Shown here one piece after another: positions 8,800 through 17,343 of a DNA stretch of 64,000 bases. Position 1 is the first letter of the stretch, and each line of letters starts with the position of its first letter. The stretch is from Thalassomonas viridans (GTDB taxonomy: Bacteria; Pseudomonadota; Gammaproteobacteria; Enterobacterales; Alteromonadaceae), in the NCBI RefSeq assembly GCF_000948985.2, contig NZ_CP059733.1, positions 1,364,001-1,428,000 of the forward strand. The letters are read 5' to 3'. The translations under genes were made by a program, and so were the position numbers. The notes beneath the pieces are model-generated. The model did no database searches and was not told the DNA's origin. It was given only the letters and a program-made list of their open reading frames with translations.

Positions 8800-9959
8800 T
8801 CCAGTTTAATGCATTACTGAAAAAAGAACTGAAAGAAGCCTTTCGGGATAAACGGGCGCTGATGTATGCCCTGATGATGGCGTTAATGGCCCCGGTGATG
8901 ATTTACGCGGTTTCAAATTCCATGATCAAAGATCTTACGGAAACCCCGGCGCTTTATATCAATATCCAGGGTGGGGAAGCCGCACCTAAGCTGATGAAGC
9001 TGCTTAAAGATGAAAATATCCTGCCGCTGTCGCAGGTGCCGGAAAAGGAAAAACGCCTGTGGCAGGAACGCAATATCGAGCTGATCCTGCCCGAAACCTT
9101 TGCCGAAGACATGGTTGAAGGCCGCATGATAGATGTTATCTTACGTGCCGACTATCAGGAAAAGGCGCTGTTTGCCCCGTTAAGGCGGATAAAAGAAGTG
9201 GTGCGGAAATATTCCGCGGCTATCGGTAGCCAGCGCCTGCTGGTGCGCGGCATCGATGTGCGCCTGATGCGGCCGGTGAAATTGCTGGAGCAGGATACCG
9301 CCGAACCCACCAGCGGCCCTGTGTTTATTACTATGGTGTTGGGCATGTACCTGATGATGGCGGCTTTTGTTTCCGGCTTGTCGGTGGCCATCGACTCCAG
9401 CGCCGGCGAGCGTGAACGTAATGTGCTGGAAATGCTGTTATGCCAGCCGCTGGATACCCTGAAAATCGTGCTGGCGAAACTCTCCTGCGCCAGTTTGATC
9501 GCCGCCATCGGTGTGATCCTGACCCTGGCGTTAACCCACTTTGCCATAGGCTTTATCGACCTGAGCAAAATAGGGGCAACCTTTAATCTCGATTTCATCA
9601 GTGTTAGTGCTTTATTATTGCTGCTGTTGCCGTTATGCTTTTTTGCTTCGGCACTGCAGCTGTTTTTTGCCTTCGGTGCAAAAAGCTTTAAGGAAGCCCA
9701 GTCGACCGTCACTATGATCGTTATGCTGCCGGCATTTATTCCTTTTGCCCTGTCATTTGTCAACAACAAGCCGCAATGGCTGGACTGGGCGCCGATCGCC
9801 GGGCAGTCGATGTTGATTGAAGATATTTTTAAGGGGACGCCGGTTAACTGGAACCTGGTTGCCTTTACCACTTTAGTGACAGTCGCGCTGACGGTGGCCC
9901 TGGTGAAAGTGATGGCGGAAAAACTTAAATCTGAAAAAGCAGTACTTGCGCTAAGCTAA
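8796..9959 (+). CDS. ABC transporter permease, NatB-like
   Basis: A 387-residue ABC-2 type membrane subunit. One helix lies near the N-terminus (about 24-44), then a large extracytoplasmic domain of roughly 130 residues, then five helices from about residue 175 to the end, including FITMVLGMYLMMAAFVSGLS and the post-helix motif ERERNVLEMLLCQP that characterises NatB/ABC2 permeases. It overlaps the ATPase gene by 4 bp. Together they form an exporter. A short ORF and a sigma factor gene follow at once, so expression of exporter and regulator is linked. Confidence 0.9.
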   Translation: MIQFNALLKKELKEAFRDKRALMYALMMALMAPVMIYAVSNSMIKDLTETPALYINIQGGEAAPKLMKLLKDENILPLSQVPEKEKRLWQERNIELILPETFAEDMVEGRMIDVILRADYQEKALFAPLRRIKEVVRKYSAAIGSQRLLVRGIDVRLMRPVKLLEQDTAEPTSGPVFITMVLGMYLMMAAFVSGLSVAIDSSAGERERNVLEMLLCQPLDTLKIVLAKLSCASLIAAIGVILTLALTHFAIGFIDLSKIGATFNLDFISVSALLLLLLPLCFFASALQLFFAFGAKSFKEAQSTVTMIVMLPAFIPFALSFVNNKPQWLDWAPIAGQSMLIEDIFKGTPVNWNLVAFTTLVTVALTVALVKVMAEKLKSEKAVLALS

Positions 9960-9975
9960 GCGAAGGAGCAAGAGC

Positions 9976-10026
9976 ATGAAAAAAAGGCCGAATCAAAGGC
10001 TGAAAGTAACGGGCCCGGATAACTGA
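9976..10026 (+). CDS. 16-codon coupling ORF ahead of the sigma factor gene
   Basis: Encodes MKKRPNQRLKVTGPDN, a basic peptide. It has a strong GAAGGAG site 8 bases before its ATG, and its TGA overlaps the ATG of the sigma factor gene (TGATG). The sigma gene has no Shine-Dalgarno sequence of its own, so ribosomes probably reach it by terminating on this ORF. It begins 16 bp after the permease stop. Whether the peptide itself has a role is unknown. Confidence 0.5.
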   Translation: MKKRPNQRLKVTGPDN

Positions 10027-10616
10027 TGTTCGGTAGCCTCAAACTCAGGCAGAAATCACCGGCGACCGTTGCTGTCGCCGGTGGCATTGAGCACACTGCC
10101 GATCAGAAGGCGATGCAGGCCTTATTCAGGCAATGGATGTCGCAGCATGAAAAAATGCTGCGCCATCTTATTTGCGGTTTTGAAGCCAAGCCGGCATTGC
10201 AGGATGAGCTGTTTCAGGACATTGCCCTGAACATCTGGCAGGCCATGCCCAAATTCCGCCAGGACGCCAGTGTTAAAACCTTTGTTGCCCGTATTGCCCA
10301 CAATATTCTGGTGACCCATGTCGCCAAAGCGGTGCGGACAGTGAAAACCGACCATGGCCATGAAGAATACCTGGAGCAGCAGGCGTCGGATGCAACCCCG
10401 TACCAGGCGTTGGATCAAAAGCAGCGTCAGCAGCGCCTGTCCCGCGCCATCCGGCAGTTAAAGCTGGAGCAAAGGCAAGTGATCACCCTGGCGCTGGAAG
10501 GCATGAGTTATCAGGAAATGGCCGACATTCTCTGTATTTCCGTCAACCTGGTGGGGGTTCGCCTGCAGCGCGCCAAAACCACTTTAAACCAATTGTTAAA
10601 AGTAAAGGAGGGCTGA
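10026..10616 (+). CDS. RNA polymerase sigma factor, sigma-70 family, ECF-like
   Basis: A 196-residue group IV-type sigma factor. Region 2 lies at about residues 30-95 (LFQDIALNIWQAMPKF, then the -10 recognition stretch KTFVARIAHNIL), followed by a linker and region 4 at about 135-190 with helix-turn-helix GMSYQEMADILCIS and VGVRLQRAKTTL. An N-terminal extension of about 30 residues is longer than usual. Start ATG 10026 overlaps the stop of a short upstream ORF. The next gene, 2 bp downstream, encodes a membrane protein that may be its anti-sigma factor. Likely targets include its own operon; no matching promoter was identified. Confidence 0.88.
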   Translation: MFGSLKLRQKSPATVAVAGGIEHTADQKAMQALFRQWMSQHEKMLRHLICGFEAKPALQDELFQDIALNIWQAMPKFRQDASVKTFVARIAHNILVTHVAKAVRTVKTDHGHEEYLEQQASDATPYQALDQKQRQQRLSRAIRQLKLEQRQVITLALEGMSYQEMADILCISVNLVGVRLQRAKTTLNQLLKVKEG

Positions 10617-10618
10617 AC

Positions 10619-11215
10619 ATGACACGGCAATCTCCCTTAAATGAAGAATCACCGCTGGATGACAGCTGGCTGGCCATCAGCCAGGACTGGCAAGAGCAGC
10701 CCTATGAAAAAGCCAACCTTGATGCCCTGGTCAGGAAAACCCGGCGCCGCACCTGGTGGGCCAAGGCTTGTCTGGTGGCCAATATCCTGGCGACCGCCGG
10801 CATGCTGGTCACCTTGCTGGTCGGCCTGTACCGTGGAGACTGGGAAACGCCGCACCTGGTAACTTTGGCTGTGCTCTTTGTCTCTTCCGTGGTTTATGTC
10901 TATATAGAAATCAAAATCCGCTCTGCCGCCTGGCAGTTAAATGATGCCGGGCCGGACCATGCCTTAAAGGCGGCGATCAGCGGCGGCAAATCTTCCCTGC
11001 AATATGCCCGGCTGATGAAGTGGAGCTTTTATTTTTTGATTATTCCGCTGAACTGGTATGCCTATGCCATGATGGAGTTCAGGGAAAAAATTACCTGGAA
11101 AACTTTCGCTTTCATCAACGTCTTTTTGCTGGTGATGTACATCTGTACCCACATCTATCAGAAAAAACGCGAGCGGGAGCTGGCCTCACTTAAACAGTTC
11201 TCTGAAAATAATTAA
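10619..11215 (+). CDS. Four-helix membrane protein, candidate anti-sigma factor
   Basis: A 198-residue protein with a soluble acidic N-terminus of about 45 residues (SWLAISQDWQEQPYEK) and then helices at about 47-70, 77-97, 135-155 and 160-180. It starts 2 bp after the sigma factor gene, the usual arrangement for a membrane anti-sigma factor, and its N-terminal cytoplasmic segment resembles short anti-sigma domains in size. No zinc-binding HxxxCxxC motif is present, so a ZAS-type domain is excluded. The role is inferred from position. A perfect inverted repeat that can terminate transcription follows. Confidence 0.75.
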   Translation: MTRQSPLNEESPLDDSWLAISQDWQEQPYEKANLDALVRKTRRRTWWAKACLVANILATAGMLVTLLVGLYRGDWETPHLVTLAVLFVSSVVYVYIEIKIRSAAWQLNDAGPDHALKAAISGGKSSLQYARLMKWSFYFLIIPLNWYAYAMMEFREKITWKTFAFINVFLLVMYICTHIYQKKRERELASLKQFSENN

Positions 11216-11234
11216 ACTCATCCCGATATGATTG

Positions 11235-11275
11235 AAATAAAATTCAGGTATTTTGAATATACCTGAATTTTATTT
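11235..11275. terminator. Bidirectional terminator, perfect 17-bp stem
   Basis: Arms 11235-11251 and 11259-11275 are exactly complementary around a 7-base loop, with A/T runs at both ends. It lies between the end of the sigma operon and a decayed small ORF on the minus strand. Confidence 0.8.
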
Positions 11276-11307
11276 GTTGTTTTCTCGTTTTTAGTTATTT
11301 ATAGTGT

Positions 11308-11425
11308 TTAGCAATCAGCGTCAGAACTGTATTCGTTTTCTTTGTCATTTTTGTTGATGGCGGCGCTAAAAACTTTTACCGAATAAAACATTGCCAATAG
11401 AGCTAAAACTAAGCGTTTTAATCAT
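11308..11425 (-). pseudogene. Small exported-peptide gene with a one-base frameshift
   Basis: On the minus strand, ATG 11425 begins MIKT and soon stops, but removing one A from the AAAA run near 11416-11419 joins it to an open frame reading KRLVLALLAMFYSVKVFSA and then a charged tail ending in SSDADC before TAA at 11308-11310. That is a convincing signal peptide and a roughly 18-residue mature part. The gene would end just before the bidirectional terminator at 11235-11275. No clear ribosome site is seen. It may be a decayed gene, a sequencing error in the A run, or chance. The remaining part of the 335-bp gap before glyA shows no other gene. Confidence 0.35.
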
Positions 11426-11550
11426 GTACAACCCGGCCCGGTTCAGGCAGAATATGCCGCATTTCTACACTAGGTTTAAAACCTCTGGTTCAAGGGGCGT
11501 GATTTAAACCTGGCTGCTGTAGCTACCGGCTTACTAATTGAGGAGAAAAC

Positions 11551-12807
11551 ATGCTTACTCGTGATATGAATATTGCTGATTTTGATGCTGAACTTCATCA
11601 GGCGATAACCGATGAGGTTGTGCGCCAGGAAGAACACATAGAGTTAATTGCTTCTGAAAATTACTGTAGTCCCCGCGTGCTGGAAGCACAAGGTTCGCAG
11701 CTCACCAACAAATATGCCGAAGGTTACCCGGGCAAGCGTTACTACGGTGGTTGTGAGTATGTTGACAAAGCCGAACAGTTAGCCATTGAGCGTGCTAAAG
11801 AATTATTCGGTGCTACCTATGCCAATGTTCAGCCTCACGCCGGTTCTCAGGCCAATGCCGCGGTATTCCAGGCGCTGGTTAACCCGGGCGCCAAAGTATT
11901 AGGCATGAGCCTGGCCCACGGTGGTCACTTGACCCACGGCTCTCATGTAAACTTCTCCGGTAAGCTGTATGAAGCCATTCAGTACGGTTTACACCCTGAA
12001 ACCGGTGAAATCGACTACGCCGAAGTTGAGCGCCTGGCGTTAGAACACAAGCCGGAAATGATCATCGGTGGTTTCTCTGCCTACTCAGGTATTGTTGACT
12101 GGGCCCGTATGCGCGAAATCGCTGAAAAGGTAGGCGCTTACTTTATGGTAGATATGGCTCACGTTGCCGGTTTGGTTGCCGCTGGCCTTTACCCTAACCC
12201 GGTTCCTCATGCCCATGTAGTAACTACTACTACCCACAAAACTTTAGCCGGTCCTCGCGGCGGTCTGATCATCTCAGGCTGTGACGACGAAGACATCTAC
12301 AAAAAGCTTAACAGCGCAGTATTCCCAGGCGGCCAGGGCGGTCCTTTAATGCACGTAATTGCTGCTAAAGCGGTTGCCTTTAAAGAAGCGCTAGCGCCTG
12401 AGTTTAAGGAATACCAGCAAAAAGTGCTGGATAACGCCAAAGCTATGGTTGCCGTGCTGCAGGAGCGTGGTTACAAGGTGGTTTCCAACGGTACCGAAAA
12501 CCACTTATTGCTGCTGGACCTGATCGACAAAGACATCACAGGTAAAGATGCCGATGCCGCTTTAGGCCGTGCCCATATCACGGTAAACAAAAATTCTGTG
12601 CCTAACGATCCGCGTTCTCCGTTTGTGACCTCAGGTTTACGTTTAGGTACGCCGGCCATTACCCGCCGCGGTTTCGGTGTTGAAGAAACCAAAGAGCTGA
12701 CCGGCTGGATTTGCGATATCCTTGATGACATCACCAACGAAGATGTGATCGAGCAGGTGAAGGGCAAAGTAAGAGAAATTTGCGCCAAGCACCCGGTATA
12801 CGCATAA
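11551..12807 (+). CDS. glyA: Serine hydroxymethyltransferase
   Basis: Interconverts serine and glycine with transfer of a one-carbon unit to tetrahydrofolate, using pyridoxal phosphate in the cytoplasm. The 418-residue length is normal. Family motifs include ELIASENY (31-38), [14 protein letters not shown] (54-67), DMAHVAGL (201-208) and the cofactor lysine in [14 protein letters not shown] (Lys230). Codon usage is more biased toward common codons than in neighbours, as expected of a highly expressed gene. The start has GAGGAGAA upstream. A terminator follows, so it is probably transcribed alone. Confidence 0.98.
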   Translation: MLTRDMNIADFDAELHQAITDEVVRQEEHIELIASENYCSPRVLEAQGSQLTNKYAEGYPGKRYYGGCEYVDKAEQLAIERAKELFGATYANVQPHAGSQANAAVFQALVNPGAKVLGMSLAHGGHLTHGSHVNFSGKLYEAIQYGLHPETGEIDYAEVERLALEHKPEMIIGGFSAYSGIVDWARMREIAEKVGAYFMVDMAHVAGLVAAGLYPNPVPHAHVVTTTTHKTLAGPRGGLIISGCDDEDIYKKLNSAVFPGGQGGPLMHVIAAKAVAFKEALAPEFKEYQQKVLDNAKAMVAVLQERGYKVVSNGTENHLLLLDLIDKDITGKDADAALGRAHITVNKNSVPNDPRSPFVTSGLRLGTPAITRRGFGVEETKELTGWICDILDDITNEDVIEQVKGKVREICAKHPVYA

Positions 12808-12848
12808 GGAGCCGACTACGGCTTACTAAAAAGCTAACGCTTTGATTT

Positions 12849-12874
12849 AAAGGCCGCATTTTGCGGCCTTTTTC
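12849..12874 (+). terminator. Rho-independent terminator after glyA
   Basis: AAGGCCGCA (12850-12858) and TGCGGCCTT (12862-12870) form a GC-rich hairpin followed by a T run. The rest of the 12808-13076 gap carries the nrdR promoter region and no supported gene. Confidence 0.9.
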
Positions 12875-13076
12875 TTAGCTGATAAGAACACATGCCACAG
12901 TTGCGGGCTTGCTGCCCGTTTTCTTGGCGCCGGGGCTGTTTTTTTTAATCTGTGCCCCCATATAGTGATACAGTTCACGGCTCTTGATATAATAGCCGTC
13001 GTTAACAACCCGGTTTGCGATCATCGGGGCAAACTTGACTGAATAACCTGATCCCGATGAGTTTTGGAGTATATAA

Positions 13077-13529
13077 ATGCATTGTCCCTTCTGTTCGGCA
13101 ACCGATACCAAGGTAATAGATTCCCGCCTGGTATCCGACGGTCACCAGGTGCGCAGGCGCCGGGAGTGCCTGGCCTGCCATGAAAGATTCACTACCTTTG
13201 AGTCAGCAGAACTGGTGATGCCGCGTATTATCAAGCGCGACGGTTCCCGCGAACCTTTTAATGAAGATAAACTGCGCAACGGCTTGTTAAGATCGCTGGA
13301 GAAAAGACCTGTCAGTGTCGAGCAGATGGAGCTGGCGATCAACAAACTCAAATCCCAGCTGAGGGCAACCGGCGAGCGCGAGCTCTCCAGTGAAATGCTG
13401 GGCAATATTATTATGGAGCAGCTGAAAAAGCTGGATAAAGTGGCTTACGTTCGTTTTGCTTCCGTGTACCGCTCTTTTGAAGATATCCGCGAATTCGGCG
13501 AAGAAATTGCTAAATTAGGTGATGAATAA
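13077..13529 (+). CDS. nrdR: Transcriptional repressor NrdR of ribonucleotide reductase genes
   Basis: A 150-residue nucleotide-sensing repressor. The zinc ribbon uses C3, C6, C31 and C34, followed by an ATP-cone domain (about 49-139) with [13 protein letters not shown] and [14 protein letters not shown]. Length and motifs match the family closely. It is the first gene of an nrdR-ribD-ribE-ribBX run, the order found across gammaproteobacteria. The ribD start lies 3 bp after its stop, so the two are cotranscribed. Targets (nrd operons) are not in this window. Confidence 0.97.
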   Translation: MHCPFCSATDTKVIDSRLVSDGHQVRRRRECLACHERFTTFESAELVMPRIIKRDGSREPFNEDKLRNGLLRSLEKRPVSVEQMELAINKLKSQLRATGERELSSEMLGNIIMEQLKKLDKVAYVRFASVYRSFEDIREFGEEIAKLGDE

Positions 13530-13532
13530 CTT

Positions 13533-14795
13533 ATGTCGGCTATTACCCTGAATACTGCCGAGAAAAAAGTAGAGCAGAAAGCTGTTGCCGGGCAAACCTA
13601 TGTAACGGCAAAACCTCTGTCTGCGCCCGGCAGTGCCAAAGAAGCGTTTTCTCCTGAAGATTACACCTATATGCAACGGGCCATCAGCCTGGCGCAAAAG
13701 GGTCATTACACCACTTCCCCCAACCCCAGGGTTGGCTGCGTGATTGTCAAAGGCGGGCAGGTTGTCGGCGAAGGCTACCACATTAAAGCCGGCACCGAGC
13801 ATGCCGAAGTACATGCCCTGGCCATGGCAAAAGAGCAGGCCAAAGGCGCTGTTGCTTATGTGACCTTAGAGCCTTGCAGTCATTTCGGCCGTACCCCCCC
13901 TTGTGCACAGGCCCTGATTAATTCAGGCGTGAAGGAAGTGGTGGTTGCCATGGTAGATCCGAACCCCCAGGTTTCCGGCAGAGGTTTGACCCTGCTGGAA
14001 CAGGCGGGCATAAAAACCAAAGTGGGCTTGCTGCTGGCGCAGGCACAGGCGCTTAATCCCGGTTTTATCAAGATGATGTCAACCGGTTTGCCTTATGTCC
14101 GGTGCAAGCTGGCGTCCAGCCTGGACGGTAAAACCGCCATGGCCAACGGTGAAAGTAAATGGATCACGTCTCCCCAGGCCCGCAGCGATGTGCAGCGTTT
14201 AAGGGCGCAAAGTTGCGCCATTATCACAGGCGCTGACTCTGTGCTTATGGATAAGGCGAAAATGACGGTGCGCTGGCAAGAGCTGGGCAGCCTGAAAGAA
14301 AACTATCCGCAAAACGAGCTGCGTCAACCGGTGCGGGTGATTATCGACTCGCAAAACCGCATTACGCCTGACTTGCCCATATTTGACACCCCAAGCGAAG
14401 TCGTGCTGGTACGTGCCGCCATCGAAAATAATCTGCAGTGGCCTTCTTTTGTGCAGCAGATACAGTTACCATTAGCCGCCACCGCTTCCGGGACAGAGAA
14501 AATAGATCTCAGGGCCGTGCTGCACTATCTGGCACAGCGGGGCTTTAACGATGTTTTGCTTGAGTCCGGCGCCCGCCTTGCCGGAGCCTTTATCGAACAG
14601 GACTTAGTAGATGAGCTGGTGTTGTACCAGGCGCCCAAGCTGATGGGGGCCGACGGCAAAAGCCTGATGGCCATGCCCGGCATAGAAAACCTGGCTGCGG
14701 CCAAACAAGTAGCAATTGACGATGTACGTATGGTGGGGCCGGATATCCGCATCACCGCCAAATTAGAAGAGAATAAAACATGTTTACCGGAATAA
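13533..14795 (+). CDS. ribD: Bifunctional riboflavin biosynthesis deaminase/reductase RibD
   Basis: Carries out two middle steps of riboflavin synthesis: deamination of the pyrimidine from GTP and reduction of its ribosyl side chain. The N-terminal deaminase domain has the zinc motif HAEV (90-93) and PCSHFGRTPPC with C115 and C124; the reductase domain (about 195-410) begins RCKLASSLDGKTA. At 420 residues it is about 50 longer than E. coli RibD, because of a 45-residue low-complexity N-terminal extension. The true start could be a later codon near 13671, but that would trim the first deaminase helix, so the first ATG is kept. It overlaps ribE by 16 bp. Confidence 0.94.
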   Translation: MSAITLNTAEKKVEQKAVAGQTYVTAKPLSAPGSAKEAFSPEDYTYMQRAISLAQKGHYTTSPNPRVGCVIVKGGQVVGEGYHIKAGTEHAEVHALAMAKEQAKGAVAYVTLEPCSHFGRTPPCAQALINSGVKEVVVAMVDPNPQVSGRGLTLLEQAGIKTKVGLLLAQAQALNPGFIKMMSTGLPYVRCKLASSLDGKTAMANGESKWITSPQARSDVQRLRAQSCAIITGADSVLMDKAKMTVRWQELGSLKENYPQNELRQPVRVIIDSQNRITPDLPIFDTPSEVVLVRAAIENNLQWPSFVQQIQLPLAATASGTEKIDLRAVLHYLAQRGFNDVLLESGARLAGAFIEQDLVDELVLYQAPKLMGADGKSLMAMPGIENLAAAKQVAIDDVRMVGPDIRITAKLEENKTCLPE

Positions 14796-15454
14796 TTGAA
14801 GCGACCGGCCGTATTTCGGCGATAAACGTTAACAGCCAGGGGGCGCGGGTGGTAGTACAAAGCAATACCCTGGATATGGGCGACGTCCGCCTGGGAGACT
14901 CCATTGCCACCAACGGCGTGTGCTTAACCGTGGTTGCCTTTGACAGCCAGAGCTTTAGCGCCGATGCTTCCAGCGAAACCTTAGCCCGTACCGGCTTTAC
15001 CGACTACCGTGTCGGCACCGCCGTGAACCTGGAAAAAGCCATGCTCGCCAGCACCCGCTTTGGCGGCCATATGGTGTCCGGGCATGTCGATGCCCTGACC
15101 CAGGTATTATCGATAGAAGATAAAGGCAACAGCATAGACTACTGGCTTGCCATGCCGGCAGATTTGGCCCCTTATATCGCCGAAAAAGGTTCGGTGACCA
15201 TAGACGGTGTCAGCCTGACGGTAAACGGTTTAGCCGAAGACAGTTTCCGCATTACCATAGTGCCCCATACCCGGCAGGAAACCATTATCAAGTCTTATCA
15301 GCCCGGCACCCGGGTGAACCTGGAAGTGGACCTGATCGCCCGTTATCTGGAACGTCTGCTGCTGGCAAGAAGCGGTAAAGGCGAAGCCGCCAGCGAAAGC
15401 AAGCCGTCCGGGATTACCGAAGCATTACTGAAAAAATCCGGGTTTCTTTCTTGA
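14780..15454 (+). CDS. ribE: Riboflavin synthase alpha subunit
   Basis: Dismutates two molecules of 6,7-dimethyl-8-ribityllumazine to riboflavin. The 224-residue protein begins MFTGIIEATG and shows the two lumazine-binding repeats of the family, with NGVCLTV near residue 49 and VSGHVD near 98 in the first and IDGVSLTVNGL in the second. It overlaps the end of ribD by 16 bp, with AAGAGAATAAAAC before the ATG. The gene for its substrate-making partner, lumazine synthase ribH, would normally follow nearby but is absent from the window. Confidence 0.97.
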   Translation: MFTGIIEATGRISAINVNSQGARVVVQSNTLDMGDVRLGDSIATNGVCLTVVAFDSQSFSADASSETLARTGFTDYRVGTAVNLEKAMLASTRFGGHMVSGHVDALTQVLSIEDKGNSIDYWLAMPADLAPYIAEKGSVTIDGVSLTVNGLAEDSFRITIVPHTRQETIIKSYQPGTRVNLEVDLIARYLERLLLARSGKGEAASESKPSGITEALLKKSGFLS

Positions 15455-15544
15455 GCAGAGAAAAACCGGGAAAATTGAATATACAAAAGCAATACAACAA
15501 CAAGCACTTAAATTATCTTATAGCTTAAAAATTAAGAGGTTGGC

Positions 15545-16654
15545 ATGCAATTAAATACCCCGCAGGAGATTATCGAAGATATTGCTCAGGGTAAAATGGT
15601 TATTTTGATGGATGATGAAGATCGCGAAAACGAAGGCGATTTCATCATGGCCGCAGAAAAAGTTACCCCGGAAGCCATTAACTTTATGGCAACCCATGGA
15701 CGTGGTTTGATTTGCATGCCCATGACACTGGAAAAATGCCGCAAGTTGAAATTACCCCTGATGGTGGATAATAACAACGCCCAGTTCAGCACCAACTTTA
15801 CCGTGTCGATTGAAGCGGCGGAAGGGGTAACCACAGGCATCTCCGCCTCTGACCGGGCAAAAACGGTACTGGCGGCAGCTGCCAAAGATGCCGACCATAT
15901 GTCCATCGTTCAGCCGGGGCATATTTTCCCGCTGATGGCACAAGACGGCGGCGTACTGAACCGTGCCGGACACACCGAAGCCGGCGTTGACCTGGCGCGT
16001 ATGGCAGGGTTAGAGCCAAGCGCCGTGATCGTAGAGATCTTAAATGAAGACGGCACTATGGCCCGCCGTCCTGATCTGGAAGTGATCGCGCAAAAACACG
16101 GCTTAAAAATGGGCACCATCGCCGATTTGATCGAGTACCGCAATGCCCATGAAACCACGATAGAAGAGGTTTCCAGCTGTAAACTGCCGACCGCTTACGG
16201 TGACTTCGATTTAACCGTATTTAAAGACACCATAGACGGCCAGGCGCACTTTGCCCTGACCAAAGGTGAAATCAAGGCAGACGAGCCGACTTTAGTACGG
16301 GTGCACCTGGAAAATACCTTCCGCGACCTGCTTTATAGCCAGCGCGAAAGCGTGGTTAAGTGGCCGATTGCCAATGCCATGGAAAAAATCGGCAAAGAGG
16401 GCGGGGTACTGGTGCTGTTAGGTAAGCACGAGTCGCCGATGGAGCTGATTGCCCAGGCACAGAAATATGCCAAGCAGGATGCCGGTGAAGTGGTTAAAGA
16501 AGTGAAACGCCATGTCGGTTCGCGTAATGTTGGTGTTGGTTCGCAGATCTTATCCCATTTAGGGGTGAGTAAAATGCGTTTGCTGAGTTCACAAACCAAG
16601 TATCATTCTTTGTCTGGTTTTGGCCTGGAAGTGGTGGAGTATATTCCGGAATAG
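15545..16654 (+). CDS. ribBX: RibBX-type 3,4-dihydroxy-2-butanone-4-phosphate synthase with degenerate RibA-like domain
   Basis: The N-terminal domain (1-205) is a full DHBP synthase, making the four-carbon unit of riboflavin from ribulose 5-phosphate, with [11 protein letters not shown] (23-33) and HTEAGVDL. The C-terminal domain (about 210-369) aligns in outline with GTP cyclohydrolase II but lacks its zinc cysteines and the RxEGR-type catalytic region; instead it reads [14 protein letters not shown] and [11 protein letters not shown]. This is the known RibBX hybrid of proteobacteria, which has only RibB activity. An active ribA should therefore lie elsewhere. It is 90 bp after ribE, with AAGAGGTTGGC before the ATG. 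No FMN riboswitch is seen in that gap. Confidence 0.92.
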   Translation: MQLNTPQEIIEDIAQGKMVILMDDEDRENEGDFIMAAEKVTPEAINFMATHGRGLICMPMTLEKCRKLKLPLMVDNNNAQFSTNFTVSIEAAEGVTTGISASDRAKTVLAAAAKDADHMSIVQPGHIFPLMAQDGGVLNRAGHTEAGVDLARMAGLEPSAVIVEILNEDGTMARRPDLEVIAQKHGLKMGTIADLIEYRNAHETTIEEVSSCKLPTAYGDFDLTVFKDTIDGQAHFALTKGEIKADEPTLVRVHLENTFRDLLYSQRESVVKWPIANAMEKIGKEGGVLVLLGKHESPMELIAQAQKYAKQDAGEVVKEVKRHVGSRNVGVGSQILSHLGVSKMRLLSSQTKYHSLSGFGLEVVEYIPE

Positions 16655-16689
16655 GCTTGTAGTTTTACAGCTTACGTCATTGCAAATAA

Positions 16690-16739
16690 AGCGTCGTTAA
16701 TTTGCTCTTAGATTGGGAGCTTATTAACGGCGTTTTTTT
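16690..16739 (+). terminator. Terminator of the riboflavin operon
   Basis: GCGTCGTTAAT (16691-16701) pairs with ATTAACGGCG (16723-16732) with one mismatch, and seven T follow. An inner GCTC/GGGAGC stem strengthens it. It ends the nrdR-ribBX run. Confidence 0.8.
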
Positions 16740-16873
16740 ATTTATCACTTCCGGAAATTTACCTTATGTAAATCTATTATCGTTGCGGAACAGCTGCTTT
16801 TATTAGGCGTAATGGGCCCGGACTCCATACATGTCGCTCAAAACTAATTCCGTCTATTGTTGCGTTTTTGTAG

Positions 16874-16897
16874 AAGAGCCGCAGATCTGCGGCTCTT
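16874..16897. terminator. Perfect hairpin downstream of the Cys-rich peptide gene
   Basis: AAGAGCCGCAGATCTGCGGCTCTT is a perfect 24-bp palindrome 18 bp past the stop of the minus-strand peptide gene. It lacks a good T run on the minus strand, so it may stabilise or weakly terminate that transcript. Confidence 0.5.
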
Positions 16898-16915
16898 TAT
16901 CCGACTACAACGCGA

Positions 16916-17092
16916 TTAGCAATACCGCTCAAAATTCTCACACGCAAGACGGTTTCCCATATACTCACATGATTGAAATAAAGAAGTACAGTATTGGTAT
17001 GAATAATCGCGAGCCATTACCGAGGTGTTTGCACTTAAACCAATGCCAAAGGTTAATGCGAGTAGTGCGGCCGATATCTTTTTGTTTTTCAT
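16916..17092 (-). CDS. Small Cys-rich exported peptide
   Basis: A 58-residue product. Residues 1-27 form a clear signal peptide: basic MKNKK, hydrophobic LLALTFGIGLSA and cleavage near VMA. The mature part of about 31 residues is rich in Tyr and Phe and holds four cysteines (C35, C42, C51, C58), with the last at the very C-terminus, fitting two disulfide bonds. A good ribosome site, AAGGA, lies 7 bases before ATG 17092, and a perfect hairpin follows the stop. I do not recognise a family. Exported disulfide peptides of this size may be toxins, signals or envelope factors. It lies alone at the left border of the accessory block. Confidence 0.65.
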   Translation of the reverse strand: MKNKKISAALLALTFGIGLSANTSVMARDYSYQYCTSLFQSCEYMGNRLACENFERYC

Positions 17093-17343
17093 TCTAATTT
17101 CCTTATTTAGTCGTAATAATGTTTAAACTAGTTGTTTTTTGGTTACACAATGATGTGTTTTGTGTAAAAAATAAGTTAACAACAAAGATGGGGACGGTCA
17201 AGCCGCTTAATTTAGTACATGCACAACTAAGCTGAGCTGAATATCCATAAACCGGGATAATAAAAAACTAAGCTATGTGAATTGATGTTGCTATAGTTAT
17301 GGTTGTATTTTTAGCTTTTATTTCATTTTTCAATTATATAGTA
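17093..17343. other. AT-rich intergenic region left of the attC-like site
   Basis: No supported gene. It contains the promoter of the minus-strand peptide gene; nothing else stands out. Confidence 0.4.

Noticed and set aside
15455..15544. FMN riboswitch before ribBX
   Set aside because: The gap is only 90 bp and the conserved RFN motifs are not visible.
16831..17097. Plus-strand 88-codon ORF
   Set aside because: It is antisense to the better supported Cys-rich exported peptide gene and has no signal or domain.
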